A stretch of DNA of 64,000 bases from Pantoea allii. GTDB lineage: Bacteria > Pseudomonadota > Gammaproteobacteria > Enterobacterales > Enterobacteriaceae. The notes beneath the pieces are model-generated. The model saw only the letters and a list, made by a program, of their open reading frames with translations. It did no database searches and was not told where the DNA came from. Each line of letters begins with the position of its first letter. Within the stretch, counting starts at the first letter, position 1. The translations under genes were made by a program, and so were the position numbers. This document shows positions 1 through 8,649 of the stretch, one piece after another. The stretch is taken from NCBI RefSeq assembly GCF_002307475.1, contig NZ_NTMH01000037.1, forward strand, positions 44,921 to 108,920. Direction: 5' to 3'.

Positions 1-253
1 GGCGGTTCAGCTTTTCGCAATCCTCCTGAAGCGTGCGCGGATAGCGGGCCAAATCGTCAGGACGATCAAACTGCATGGGGTTAACGAATATGGACACGAT
101 CACGATATCACCCCGTTCACGTGCCTCGTCGACCAGCGTCAAATGTCCTTCGTGCAGATTGCCCATAGTCGGCACCAACGCGATGCGTTTACCTTGCTCG
201 CGCCAGCGACGAACGTCGCGGCGTAACATGGGCAGAGTTTCGATGATCAGCAC
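1..253 (-). CDS. panC: Pantoate--beta-alanine ligase, N-terminal part (cut by window edge)
   Basis: PanC joins pantoate and beta-alanine with ATP to make pantothenate, the last step of that pathway, in the cytoplasm. About 84 N-terminal residues are present. They include the nucleotide-binding [11 protein letters not shown] motif of the family (residues ~27-37) and the SIFVNPMQF stretch. The start is GTG at 253, chosen because an AGGAG lies at 261-265 and the reading from there matches the family N-terminus ([14 protein letters not shown]). It follows panB by 15 bases on the same strand, so the two are probably co-transcribed. The rest of the gene lies outside the window. Confidence 0.95.
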   Translation of the reverse strand, partial: MLIIETLPMLRRDVRRWREQGKRIALVPTMGNLHEGHLTLVDEARERGDIVIVSIFVNPMQFDRPDDLARYPRTLQEDCEKLNR

Positions 254-268
254 GGCAATTCTCCTGAA

Positions 269-1063
269 TTACTGGAAACTGTGTTCCACGGCGGGGTAGC
301 GTCCTGCTTCAACTTCGGCAATATATTGGCGAATGGCCGCCCGAATATCGCCCGTCTCCGCCAGGAAATTTTTAGCAAATTTGGGAACATGTCCGCCAGT
401 GATGCCCAGGGCGTCATGCATGACCAGTATCTGACCGTCAGTGACATTGCCTGCGCCGATACCAATAACCGGAATCGCCAGTGCCTGGGTCACGCGCTGT
501 GCCAGCGCAACAGGGACGCACTCCAGCACAAGCAGCTGTGCACCCGCCGCCTCCAGGGCCAGGGCATCAGCCAGAAGCTGCTCTGCGCTCGCTTCATCGC
601 GGCCCTGCACTTTATAGCCACCAAAAATATTCACGGACTGCGGCGTTAATCCCAGATGCCCGCAAACCGGAACGGCGCGCTCCGTCAGCATTCGTACGCT
701 GTCCGCCAGCCATGCGCCGCCTTCCAGTTTCACCATATTGGCACCGGCGCGCATCAACTGCGCCGCGTTATCAAAGGTTTGCTGAGGCGTGGCATAACTC
801 ATAAAGGGCAGGTCAGCCAGCAAAAGCGACTGAGGCGCGCCACGGCGCACTGCAGCGGTATGGTAGGCAATGTCATTTACCGTAACGGGCAACGTTGAGT
901 CATGGCCTTGCACGGTCATTCCAAGTGAATCGCCCACCAGCAGGACCTGAATGCCTTCATCGGCAAACAGTCGGGCAAAACTAAACTCGTAGGCGGTCAG
1001 GGTGGCGAATTTTTTGCCGCTTTCTTTCCACTGACGCAGGTGAGAAATGGTGGTGGGTTTCAT
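269..1063 (-). CDS. panB: 3-methyl-2-oxobutanoate hydroxymethyltransferase
   Basis: PanB adds a hydroxymethyl group from methylene-tetrahydrofolate to alpha-ketoisovalerate to make ketopantoate, the committed step of pantothenate synthesis. The 264-residue product has the same length as the E. coli enzyme. Family hallmarks are visible: [12 protein letters not shown] near residue 43, the metal- and substrate-binding region around KLEGGAW (~113), and [18 protein letters not shown] (~201). It lies directly upstream of panC, and folK-pcnB lie upstream on the same strand after an 83-base gap, as in E. coli. Confidence 0.97.
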   Translation of the reverse strand: MKPTTISHLRQWKESGKKFATLTAYEFSFARLFADEGIQVLLVGDSLGMTVQGHDSTLPVTVNDIAYHTAAVRRGAPQSLLLADLPFMSYATPQQTFDNAAQLMRAGANMVKLEGGAWLADSVRMLTERAVPVCGHLGLTPQSVNIFGGYKVQGRDEASAEQLLADALALEAAGAQLLVLECVPVALAQRVTQALAIPVIGIGAGNVTDGQILVMHDALGITGGHVPKFAKNFLAETGDIRAAIRQYIAEVEAGRYPAVEHSFQ

Positions 1064-1146
1064 GGTGCTCTCAACTCAGAAATTCAGATTGGCGCATTTT
1101 ACTGGATAGTGTTGCAGAGCGGAATCCATGAAGTGTGATTAGGTGC

Positions 1147-1632
1147 TTAGCTGTGCCATGGTCGGATGCTGGAACGGTCCAACTGGGCCAGGATTGGTTT
1201 GAGCGACCGACCGTCTGGCAGGCTCAGATCGGGGGCAATCTCCAGCAACGGAACCAGCATAAATGCGCGATTAAGCAAATCATAATGCGGCACGGTGAGA
1301 CGGTCGCTGTTGAGGCTGGCTGTACCAAACAACATGATATCAATATCCAGCGTGCGTGGTCCCCAGCGCTCGGCCTTGCGAACGCGACCGTGTTCCTGCT
1401 CAATGCGCTGCGTCTGGTCCAGCAGCGCCTCGGCAGACAACGCGGTATCGAGAGCGACGGCCGCATTGAGATAATCGGGCTGGTCCGGTGGGCCATAGGG
1501 CGGCGTCCGGTAAAAAGCGGAGGTCGCCACGCGCTGTGTATCAGGGAGTGCATCCAGCGCTGACAGCGCTGCATCAATCTGATGCAGCGGATCGGCAAGG
1601 TTACTGCCTAGTGCCAGATACACACGTGTCAT
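1147..1632 (-). CDS. folK: 6-hydroxymethyl-7,8-dihydropterin pyrophosphokinase (HPPK)
   Basis: FolK transfers pyrophosphate from ATP to 6-hydroxymethyl-dihydropterin in folate synthesis. The 161-residue protein shows the HPPK pattern: [11 protein letters not shown] at the N-terminus, [19 protein letters not shown] (~51-69), and the signature [15 protein letters not shown] (~89-103) with the Mg-binding Asp pair in LDIDIM. The ATG overlaps the pcnB stop codon by four bases (ATGA), so translation is probably coupled to pcnB. Confidence 0.97.
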   Translation of the reverse strand: MTRVYLALGSNLADPLHQIDAALSALDALPDTQRVATSAFYRTPPYGPPDQPDYLNAAVALDTALSAEALLDQTQRIEQEHGRVRKAERWGPRTLDIDIMLFGTASLNSDRLTVPHYDLLNRAFMLVPLLEIAPDLSLPDGRSLKPILAQLDRSSIRPWHS

Positions 1633-3047
1633 GACGCGCTATTGTTATCACGACGCGGAGCCGTTGAACGGCGACGTGGGCGACGCGTGCGGCTGCGTGG
1701 TGCCGGATCGTCTCCCAGCGTATTCAGCATGGTCTTCTGCTGTGGCGGCGCGGCCACCTGGAATTCGCCCCACCACTTACTCAGACGCAGCAGTTCCGGG
1801 TTGTTTTCTACCTCAGCCCGCAAAGAGAGCAGGTCGTAAGCGGCGCGGAACTTCGGATGCTCCATCAGCTTCCAGGCTCGCTTACCATGGCGACGAGACA
1901 TGCGTAACTGCAACTGCCAGATATCACGAATTAACGATGTGATGCGTTTAGGGATCGCCAGCGCACGGCAGGCTTCATCCAGCGTATCGTTCATGGCCAG
2001 GGCAAAGGCATCGTAATAGGTCAGGCCACTTTCCTGCGCAATGCGTTCGGCGGCTTCAAGCTGGGGATACCAGAACATCGCGGCAAACAGAAACGCCGGA
2101 TTAACCCGCATATCATTCTGAATACGGTTATCGGTGTTCTTCAGCACCTGCGCCAGCATGCGTTCCATGTGGCTGTCGCCGTTCTCGGTAAAGTTACGCG
2201 CCAGCGTCGGGAACAGCGGCTGAAATAACTGGTATTCACACAGTTTAAGCCAGGTACTGTAGCCATAGCCGGCCTGCAGCAGCTTTAGCGACTCTTCAAA
2301 CAGGCGCGCGGCGGGCACGTCACGTAGCAACGACGCCAGGCGTGGAATCGGCTCGGCCGTTTCAGGCGCAATGCGCATATTCAGTTTGGCAGCGAAACGC
2401 GCGACACGCAGCATCCGCACAGGATCTTCGCGATAACGGGTTTCCGGGTCGCCAATCAGGCGAATGATGCCTTGTTGCAGATCGTTCAGCCCACCAACAT
2501 AGTCGCGCACCGAAAAATCGGCCACGCTGTAATAGAGGCTGTTGATGGTCAGATCGCGACGCTGGGCATCATCTTCGATGTTGCCAAAAATGTTGTCGCG
2601 CAGCAGCATACCGCTCTGGGCACGCTGAGAGTTGTTCTGATCGTCGGTGGTCTCTTCAATCTGATGATGACCGCGGAACGTTGCCACTTCGATCACTTCC
2701 GGGCCAAACATCACGTGCGCCAGACGGAAACGACGACCAACCAGACGGCAGTTGCGGAACAGTTTACGCATCTGCTCCGGCGTGGCGTTTGTGGTCACGT
2801 CGAAGTCTTTCGGCTTCTGCCCCAGCAGCAAATCGCGTACGCCACCGCCAACAAGATAGGCTTCATAACCGGCTTTATTCAGGCGATATAGCACCTTGAG
2901 GGCATTTTCGCTGATGTCTTTACGTGAGATGGTGTGGCTTTCACGAGGAATGATGGTCATATGACTCTCAGGTTCAACCTCTGCTGGTGCTTCCTCGTCA
3001 TCACGCTTCAGGACTTTCCGGCAAAAATTAGCTACTCGGGTAAAAAT
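1629..3047 (-). CDS. pcnB: Poly(A) polymerase I, probable AUU start
   Basis: PcnB adds 3' poly(A) tails to RNAs, which speeds decay of mRNA fragments and regulatory RNAs and controls ColE1-type plasmid copy number. The nucleotidyltransferase core is seen as [12 protein letters not shown] with the KDFDVTTNA Asp pair, followed by the neck ([15 protein letters not shown]) and an Arg-rich tail. The open frame extends up to a TTG at 3068, but homology to E. coli PcnB ([12 protein letters not shown]) begins at the ATT codon at 3045-3047. A GAGGTG lies six bases before it. E. coli pcnB is known to start at AUU, so I place the start here, giving 472 residues. The AUU choice is inference from alignment recalled from memory. 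Confidence 0.9.
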   Translation of the reverse strand: MFTRVANFCRKVLKRDDEEAPAEVEPESHMTIIPRESHTISRKDISENALKVLYRLNKAGYEAYLVGGGVRDLLLGQKPKDFDVTTNATPEQMRKLFRNCRLVGRRFRLAHVMFGPEVIEVATFRGHHQIEETTDDQNNSQRAQSGMLLRDNIFGNIEDDAQRRDLTINSLYYSVADFSVRDYVGGLNDLQQGIIRLIGDPETRYREDPVRMLRVARFAAKLNMRIAPETAEPIPRLASLLRDVPAARLFEESLKLLQAGYGYSTWLKLCEYQLFQPLFPTLARNFTENGDSHMERMLAQVLKNTDNRIQNDMRVNPAFLFAAMFWYPQLEAAERIAQESGLTYYDAFALAMNDTLDEACRALAIPKRITSLIRDIWQLQLRMSRRHGKRAWKLMEHPKFRAAYDLLSLRAEVENNPELLRLSKWWGEFQVAAPPQQKTMLNTLGDDPAPRSRTRRPRRRSTAPRRDNNSAS

Positions 3048-3133
3048 GGGACACCTCGACAGTGACAATTAGGGTGTAGGTAAAATCAGCGGCTAATCAT
3101 AGCCTGTTGTGAATCATTTGAGAATGCTGTTGT

Positions 3134-4021
3134 CTATGCATCCGTTATCAGGGCGTTATCATGAGGTATCAAAGCGATATTCCACTGCTTCACAGCCTCA
3201 GACAGCAGTTTCTCCTGCGTTTTGTCCTTCCAACCTTCGCCAACCGGCTGCCCCAGAAAGCGTAAAGCCTGTACCAGGCAGGGACGTGTATCCCCATCAG
3301 GCAGCGCGGGCGCATGATTTTGTTTAGAAAGTTTGTGACCATCAGCGGTGATCGCCAGGGGCAAATGCAGATAGTCCGGCGGCATCCAGCCGAATTGCTG
3401 ATAAAGCGCAATCTGCCGTACCGTTGGCTCAATTAAATCAGCCCCACGCACAATTTCTGTGATGCCCTGATGATGATCGTCCACGACCACCGCCAGATTG
3501 TAAGCAAACAGCCCATCACGACGATGAATAATAAAATCTTCTTCAGCCAGTCGCCTGTCGGCGACGACCTCGCCCCTGAGCCGATCCTGAAAACGATAGA
3601 CAGGTGCATGCTGGCGCAGGCGCAGGGCTGCCTTATCGGGGCCATGTTGCCGGTCCCGACAGTGACCATCGTAAAAGCCGCCAGTTTGCTGAATGCGGCT
3701 TCGCGAACAGGTGCAGAAATAACTTTGACGCTGCGTTCTCAACCACTGTAGTGCGTCACGATAGGCGTTATGCCGCTGTGACTGCCACATCACCTCACCA
3801 TCCCAGTTCAGGCCGTAATGCTCCAGCTGTTGCAGAATCCGCGTTGCGGCACCCGCGACTTCACGAGGCGGATCGATATCTTCAATACGCACCAGCCAGC
3901 GACCATGCTGTGCGCGAGCGCTGAGGTAACTGCCTAACGCAGCAATCAGGGAGCCGAAATGGAGTTCACCGGAAGGGGATGGCGCAAAGCGCCCAACGCA
4001 GGATGAGAATGACATAGGCAT
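3134..4021 (-). CDS. gluQ: Glutamyl-Q tRNA(Asp) synthetase
   Basis: GluQ activates glutamate and attaches it to the queuosine base of tRNA(Asp). It resembles the catalytic core of glutamyl-tRNA synthetase without the anticodon-binding domain, which fits its 295 residues. Class I motifs are visible: [14 protein letters not shown] near residue 12 (HIGH-like) and KLSKQNHA near 231 (KMSKS-like), plus a zinc-binding cluster with CTCSR and GHCRDR (~102-122). The start could be Met-1 or Met-3; neither has a clear ribosome-binding site. It sits downstream of dksA, the conserved arrangement, with a hairpin between the two genes. Confidence 0.95.
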   Translation of the reverse strand: MPMSFSSCVGRFAPSPSGELHFGSLIAALGSYLSARAQHGRWLVRIEDIDPPREVAGAATRILQQLEHYGLNWDGEVMWQSQRHNAYRDALQWLRTQRQSYFCTCSRSRIQQTGGFYDGHCRDRQHGPDKAALRLRQHAPVYRFQDRLRGEVVADRRLAEEDFIIHRRDGLFAYNLAVVVDDHHQGITEIVRGADLIEPTVRQIALYQQFGWMPPDYLHLPLAITADGHKLSKQNHAPALPDGDTRPCLVQALRFLGQPVGEGWKDKTQEKLLSEAVKQWNIALIPHDNALITDA

Positions 4022-4030
4022 TATGAACCA

Positions 4031-4062
4031 GACGGCGGAAAAAGATGGCCTTTTCCCGCCGT
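4031..4062 (-). terminator. Hairpin between dksA and gluQ, possible attenuator
   Basis: Inverted repeat ACGGCGG (4032-4038) / CCGCCGT (4056-4062), extendable inward by an AAAA/TTTT pairing, lies between the dksA stop and the gluQ start. No long T run follows on the minus strand, so it may only partly terminate dksA transcripts or protect an mRNA end. Confidence 0.5.
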
Positions 4063-4085
4063 GTGGCTGCAGTCAGACGGCAACA

Positions 4086-4541
4086 TTAGCCCGCCATTTG
4101 CTTCTCACGAATTTCTGCCAGTGTCTTACAGTCGATGCACAGATCGGCAGTAGGACGCGCTTCAAGACGGCGGATACCGATCTCGACGCCACAGGAATCG
4201 CAATAGCCGAAGTCGTCGTCTTCGACTTTCTTCAGCGTTTTTTCGATCTTCTTAATTAACTTACGCTCGCGGTCGCGGTTACGCAGTTCCAGGCTGAACT
4301 CTTCTTCCTGAGCGGCACGGTCAACCGGGTCCGGGAAGTTTGCAGCTTCATCCTGCATGTGTGTAACGGTGCGATCGACTTCGTCCCGCAATTGATTGCG
4401 CCAGGCTTCCAGAATCTTGCGAAAATGGTCCAGTTGCGCGTCATTCATATACTCTTCGCCTGGCTTCTCCTGATAAGGCTCCACCCCAGCGATGGCGAGA
4501 ATACTCAGGGACGATGTTTTACGGTTTTGCCCTTCTTGCAT
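4086..4541 (-). CDS. dksA: RNA polymerase-binding transcription factor DksA
   Basis: DksA binds in the RNA polymerase secondary channel and, with ppGpp, represses rRNA promoters and activates amino acid promoters. The 151-residue product has the coiled-coil hairpin (residues ~35-110, ending [12 protein letters not shown]) with the tip motif [11 protein letters not shown], and a four-Cys zinc finger (CDSC ... CIDC, ~114-138). The start at 4541 is preceded by CAGGAGAG and matches the E. coli N-terminus [12 protein letters not shown]; an upstream in-frame start at 4568 is rejected. Residue identity to E. coli DksA appears very high. Confidence 0.98.
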   Translation of the reverse strand: MQEGQNRKTSSLSILAIAGVEPYQEKPGEEYMNDAQLDHFRKILEAWRNQLRDEVDRTVTHMQDEAANFPDPVDRAAQEEEFSLELRNRDRERKLIKKIEKTLKKVEDDDFGYCDSCGVEIGIRRLEARPTADLCIDCKTLAEIREKQMAG

Positions 4542-4790
4542 GTTGTTTCTCTCCTGGATAACACGCACTATACCCTTTGATTGCCATCGGTAAGCGCATA
4601 CACGCTAACCTTAATGATGACCCTCTCTTGGGTACATCGATCCCCCAACGGGGAAAAAACAGGCCGCTATAAATAACAGAAGCAGTCAAGGTTGGCAATT
4701 ATTCCTGATCGCATCTTGACAAGCCTGTGAGGAACAGCGTAGTTAGCCCCTGACAGAAGATAGTCATATCACAGAACGATGCCAATGATA
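4542..4790. other. sfsA-dksA intergenic region, probable dksA promoter
   Basis: This 249-base gap carries no open frame I can support. On the minus strand a TTGCCA and a TATTTA spaced 17 bases apart (around 4670-4698) could serve as a dksA promoter; the match is modest. A strong CAGGAGAG ribosome-binding site precedes dksA. Confidence 0.4.
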
Positions 4791-5495
4791 TTACAATGTT
4801 ACGTCAATGGCGGTCGTCAGAAACATTCCTGCTGATGACAGTTCTGCCCGGTAAGCCAAAATCTCCACGCCACTCAGCTGAGCCTGTACCAGTTGTTCTG
4901 CGTAAGCAGCATCAATGTGACGCGCCGGGGAAACGTCCTCAATCCCCGAGTGCAGAACGGCAAACAACAAAACGGCCCGATGACCTTCTGCGGCAGCCTT
5001 ACTCAGCTCACGCAGGTGTTTCTGCCCTCGAATCGTCACCGCATCCGGAAAATAGCCTTTACCTTCCTGTAAAAGCGTTACGGATTTCACCTCAATATAG
5101 CACTCAGGTCGCTCCTCTGCTTTGAGCAGGAAATCAATTCGGCTTTTTTCACTGCCGTATTTAACTTCCGCCTGACATTTCGCGTAGCCCGCCAGCGGTA
5201 AAAGTCGGTTTTCGTCCAGCGCTTCACGTACCAGTTGATTGGCGCGCAGCGTATTGACACAGATCCAGTGGCCTTGCTGCGTCTCGGTCATTTCCCAACT
5301 GTGCGGGTATTTGCGCGTCAGGCTGTCAGACGTGGAGTACCACACGGTATCGCCCGGCGTGGCACAGCCGGTCATTGCGCCGGTATTCGCGCAATGTATC
5401 GTCAGCGTTTCGCCTTCGGGCGTCACAACATCGGCCAGAAAACGCTTATAGCGAGTAATAAGACGCGCGGGTTTAAGAGCGGGAGAAAAAAGCAT
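4791..5495 (-). CDS. sfsA: SfsA, sugar fermentation stimulation protein / DNA-binding nuclease-like
   Basis: SfsA was named in E. coli for stimulating maltose metabolism and binds DNA non-specifically; its true role is unsettled. The 234-residue product equals the E. coli length. An N-terminal OB-like half ([17 protein letters not shown]) is followed by a restriction-endonuclease-like half with SRIDFLL (~121) and YIEVKSVTL (~140), the D...ExK pattern of that fold. The start at 5495 ([12 protein letters not shown]) is preceded by AGGAG; the open frame runs further upstream but without family similarity. It follows thpR by 11 bases and is probably co-transcribed with it. Confidence 0.93.
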   Translation of the reverse strand: MLFSPALKPARLITRYKRFLADVVTPEGETLTIHCANTGAMTGCATPGDTVWYSTSDSLTRKYPHSWEMTETQQGHWICVNTLRANQLVREALDENRLLPLAGYAKCQAEVKYGSEKSRIDFLLKAEERPECYIEVKSVTLLQEGKGYFPDAVTIRGQKHLRELSKAAAEGHRAVLLFAVLHSGIEDVSPARHIDAAYAEQLVQAQLSGVEILAYRAELSSAGMFLTTAIDVTL

Positions 5496-5506
5496 AAGGC
5501 TCCTGA

Positions 5507-6034
5507 TTAAGAGAGTAACGGCCAACTGGCCAGCGTGCGGTAGCGTGTCCGGCCTTGCGCGTACTCTGAGGCAAAAAGGGAAAACTGACTGACCGTAAAT
5601 TGCCAGTGAAAGCCACGTGGCGGCAGGGCGACAGGCTGGGTCGCCGCACGCAACAGGCTGACGTGGGGATGAAAGGGCTGAGCCGGTTGTTCGCAGCCAT
5701 GTCGCGCGGCCTGAGCGCGCAGCAGGCTTGCCAACTGCAACAAGCCGCGCGGGGGGCGCTGGCAACCCAGCCACACGACGCCGGGGCGCGGCCAGTGACC
5801 TGCATCGTCTAACGCAACGTCAAATGCTGGCTGGTTTATACGTGACGCCAGGGCCTGCAACTGCTGTGACGTTCCAGCCGACACATCGCCCAGAAAAGCC
5901 AGCGTCAGGTGAAGGTTCGCTGCCGCAATCGGGCGGCCCGCCTCCGCATGAAAGGTTTGTGCCCGCCAGTGCACCAGTTGCTGCTGCAGCGTGTCAGGCG
6001 GGGTAATAGCAAAAAATAAGCGTTGTAACGCCAT
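5507..6034 (-). CDS. thpR: RNA 2',3'-cyclic phosphodiesterase (2H family)
   Basis: ThpR (formerly LigT) opens 2',3'-cyclic phosphates on RNA ends and can join tRNA half-molecules through a 2'-5' bond. The 175-residue product has the two H-x-T/S-x motifs of the 2H phosphoesterases: HLTL (~42) and HPHVSL (~122). ATG at 6034 is chosen because CCGGAG lies six bases upstream and the similarity begins there ([10 protein letters not shown]); the TTG at 6049 has no usable spacing. It is divergent from hrpB with a 75-base shared promoter region. Confidence 0.93.
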   Translation of the reverse strand: MALQRLFFAITPPDTLQQQLVHWRAQTFHAEAGRPIAAANLHLTLAFLGDVSAGTSQQLQALASRINQPAFDVALDDAGHWPRPGVVWLGCQRPPRGLLQLASLLRAQAARHGCEQPAQPFHPHVSLLRAATQPVALPPRGFHWQFTVSQFSLFASEYAQGRTRYRTLASWPLLS

Positions 6035-6109
6035 GGCGGTCTCCGGCAATCCTCACGGATGAGTGCTACAATGCGCGCCATCTTAACATAGCCATTCGCG
6101 GAGTTTGCG

Positions 6110-8566
6110 GTGAGTGATTTACCCGTCAGCGCGGTGTTGCCTGACCTTCTGAGTGCGCTTAATGATGCCTCAAACATCCTGCTGGCCGCGCCCACGGGCG
6201 CAGGTAAATCCACCTGGCTGCCACTTCAGCTTTTACAGCACAAGGCCTTGCCGGGACGCATTATTATGCTGGAGCCGCGCCGTTTAGCCGCGCGCAACGT
6301 GGCGCAACGTCTGGCCGAGCAGTTGGGTGAACAACCCGGCGTGACGGTGGGCTACCGTATGCGCGGCGAAAACTGCACAGGGCCAATGACCCGGCTTGAA
6401 GTGGTGACCGAAGGCATTCTGACCCGAATGCTGCAACAGGATGCGATGCTGGAGGGCGTGTCGCTGGTTATCCTGGATGAATTTCATGAGCGGAGCCTGC
6501 AGGCCGATCTGGCGCTGGCGCTGCTACTGGATGTGCAACAGGGGTTACGTGAAGATCTAAAAATCCTGCTGATGTCGGCGACGCTTGATAATGCGCGGCT
6601 GGCGGCACTGTTGCCGGACGCTCCTTTGATTACTTCTGAAGGGCGCAGCTATCCGGTTGAACGGCGCTATACGGCGCTGAGCCAGACCTTGCGTTTTGAT
6701 GATGCGGTCGCGCGTGAAGTCGCACAGTTACTGCGCGACGAAACGGGCTCGCTGCTCCTGTTCCTGCCCGGCATCGCCGAAATTGAGCGGGTAAAACGGG
6801 AACTGGAGACGCGCGTTGACGACGACGTGGATTTAACGCCGCTGTATGGTGCACTTCCTCTTGCGGCCCAGCAACGGGCCATCCTGCCTGCCGCCAGCGG
6901 ACGCCGCAAAGTGGTGCTGGCGACCAACATTGCCGAAACCAGCTTAACCATTGAAGGCATCCGGCTGGTCGTGGACAGCGCCCTGGAGCGAAAAGCCCAG
7001 TTTGACGCTCGCAGCGGCGTTACGCGCTTGCAGACTCAGCGCATCAGTCAGGCATCCATGACCCAGCGAGCCGGACGAGCCGGACGTGTCATGCCCGGTA
7101 TTTGTTTGCATCTGACGCCACAGGAACAGGCCTCACGCGCGCCCGCGCAAAGCGAAGCAGAAATTTTGCACAGCGATCTCGCGTCGTTGTGGCTGGAGTT
7201 GCTGCAGTGGGGCTGTACCCGTATCGAACAATTGCAGTGGATAGATCTGCCGCCGGAAAAGCACCTGCGTGCGGCGCAGCAGCAGCTGGTGCGGCTTGGG
7301 GCTCTGGACGAGCAGGGCCACCTCAATGCCCAGGGACGACGCATGGCGCAGCTGGGCAGCGACGCCCGGCTCAGCGCTATTTTATGTGCAGCAGGCAGTG
7401 ACCCTGACGCCGTTGCCAGCGCGGCCTTGCTGGTGGCGGTTCTGGAAGATCCGCCTCGCAGTGCCGGAGCCGATCTGCGTGATGCGCTTTATCGTCCATT
7501 GCCACAGTGGCAGCGCCGCGCACAGCACTGGCAAAAACGCATCGGCGTAAAGGGCGGTCGGGTAGACGAAGACCATTTTGCCGCCCTGCTGACCGCCGGC
7601 TTCAGCGACCGTCTGGCACGTCGCCGCGATAACAGCGGCCGCTATCAGTTAGCTAACGGCCTGGGCGCGATGCTGGACGAACAGCAGGCGCTGACGCGTT
7701 ATGAATGGTTAATTGCCCCCACCTTGTTACAGGGCAGTAGCGCGCCCGACGCGCGTATCCTGATGGCGATTCCCGTTGATATCGAGGCACTGACGCAGCG
7801 CTGTCCGCAGCTGATTGAACAGCGCACCGAGGTGGAATGGGATGAGGAGAAGGGCACGTTACGCACGTTGCGCCGCGAGCAGATTGGCGAACTGATACTG
7901 AAAACCCAGCCGCTAGCCCGTCCCGACGCAAAAGTCTTGCAGGCGGCAATGCTACGCTGGATTGGCAAAAAAGGGCTATCGGTGTTGGGCTGGACGCCGG
8001 AGGCAGAACAGTTGCGTCTGCGCATCCAGTGTGCGGCACAGTGGTTGCCAGAGGAACACTGGCCTGAGGTTGACGACGCCAGCCTGATCGAGACGCTTGA
8101 ACACTGGCTTCTGCCCCAGATGACCACGGTGCGTGATCTGAAAAGTTTACAGGCGGTGAATCTGGTCAGCGCGCTCTTACATTTGCTCACATGGTCACAA
8201 CGTCAGCGGCTGGATACTGTGCTGCCAACTCATTACACTGTGCCCACCGGAAGTCGGCTGCCTGTTCGCTATGATGCAGATAAACCGCCTGCGCTGGCGG
8301 TGCGCATCCAGGAAATGTTCGGCGAAGCCAGCAACCCAAGCGTGGCAGAAGGGCGCATTCCACTGGTACTGGAGCTGTTATCGCCCGCCCAGCGGCCCTT
8401 GCAGATTACCCGTGACCTCGCCGCTTTCTGGCGTGGTGCCTATAAGGACGTGCAAAAAGAGATGAAAGGGCGTTATCCCAAGCATCCCTGGCCTGACGAT
8501 CCGGCTTCCGCCTTGCCGACAAGACGGACAAAAAAGAAGACGTCACAGGGTGGAACCTCTGATTAA
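6110..8566 (+). CDS. hrpB: ATP-dependent RNA helicase HrpB (DEAH family)
   Basis: HrpB is a DExH-box helicase of still unclear function in Enterobacterales. The 818-residue product starts at GTG. Helicase motifs appear in order: Walker A APTGAGKST (~29), motif Ia LEPRRLAARNVA, DEFHERS (motif II, ~122), SAT (~155), TNIAETSLTIEGI (motif V) and QRAGRAGR (motif VI, ~323). The HA2 and HrpB-specific C-terminal domains follow, ending in a basic tail. It stands alone between thpR and mrcB, as in E. coli. Confidence 0.95.
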   Translation: MSDLPVSAVLPDLLSALNDASNILLAAPTGAGKSTWLPLQLLQHKALPGRIIMLEPRRLAARNVAQRLAEQLGEQPGVTVGYRMRGENCTGPMTRLEVVTEGILTRMLQQDAMLEGVSLVILDEFHERSLQADLALALLLDVQQGLREDLKILLMSATLDNARLAALLPDAPLITSEGRSYPVERRYTALSQTLRFDDAVAREVAQLLRDETGSLLLFLPGIAEIERVKRELETRVDDDVDLTPLYGALPLAAQQRAILPAASGRRKVVLATNIAETSLTIEGIRLVVDSALERKAQFDARSGVTRLQTQRISQASMTQRAGRAGRVMPGICLHLTPQEQASRAPAQSEAEILHSDLASLWLELLQWGCTRIEQLQWIDLPPEKHLRAAQQQLVRLGALDEQGHLNAQGRRMAQLGSDARLSAILCAAGSDPDAVASAALLVAVLEDPPRSAGADLRDALYRPLPQWQRRAQHWQKRIGVKGGRVDEDHFAALLTAGFSDRLARRRDNSGRYQLANGLGAMLDEQQALTRYEWLIAPTLLQGSSAPDARILMAIPVDIEALTQRCPQLIEQRTEVEWDEEKGTLRTLRREQIGELILKTQPLARPDAKVLQAAMLRWIGKKGLSVLGWTPEAEQLRLRIQCAAQWLPEEHWPEVDDASLIETLEHWLLPQMTTVRDLKSLQAVNLVSALLHLLTWSQRQRLDTVLPTHYTVPTGSRLPVRYDADKPPALAVRIQEMFGEASNPSVAEGRIPLVLELLSPAQRPLQITRDLAAFWRGAYKDVQKEMKGRYPKHPWPDDPASALPTRRTKKKTSQGGTSD

Positions 8567-8649
8567 TTCAGAGGGTTCTGCCATGCGACAGTGAAGAAAG
8601 CAGTTAGAGTAGCGGCGCAGCCGTAAGCTATGCCTGGAGAATAAAACGA

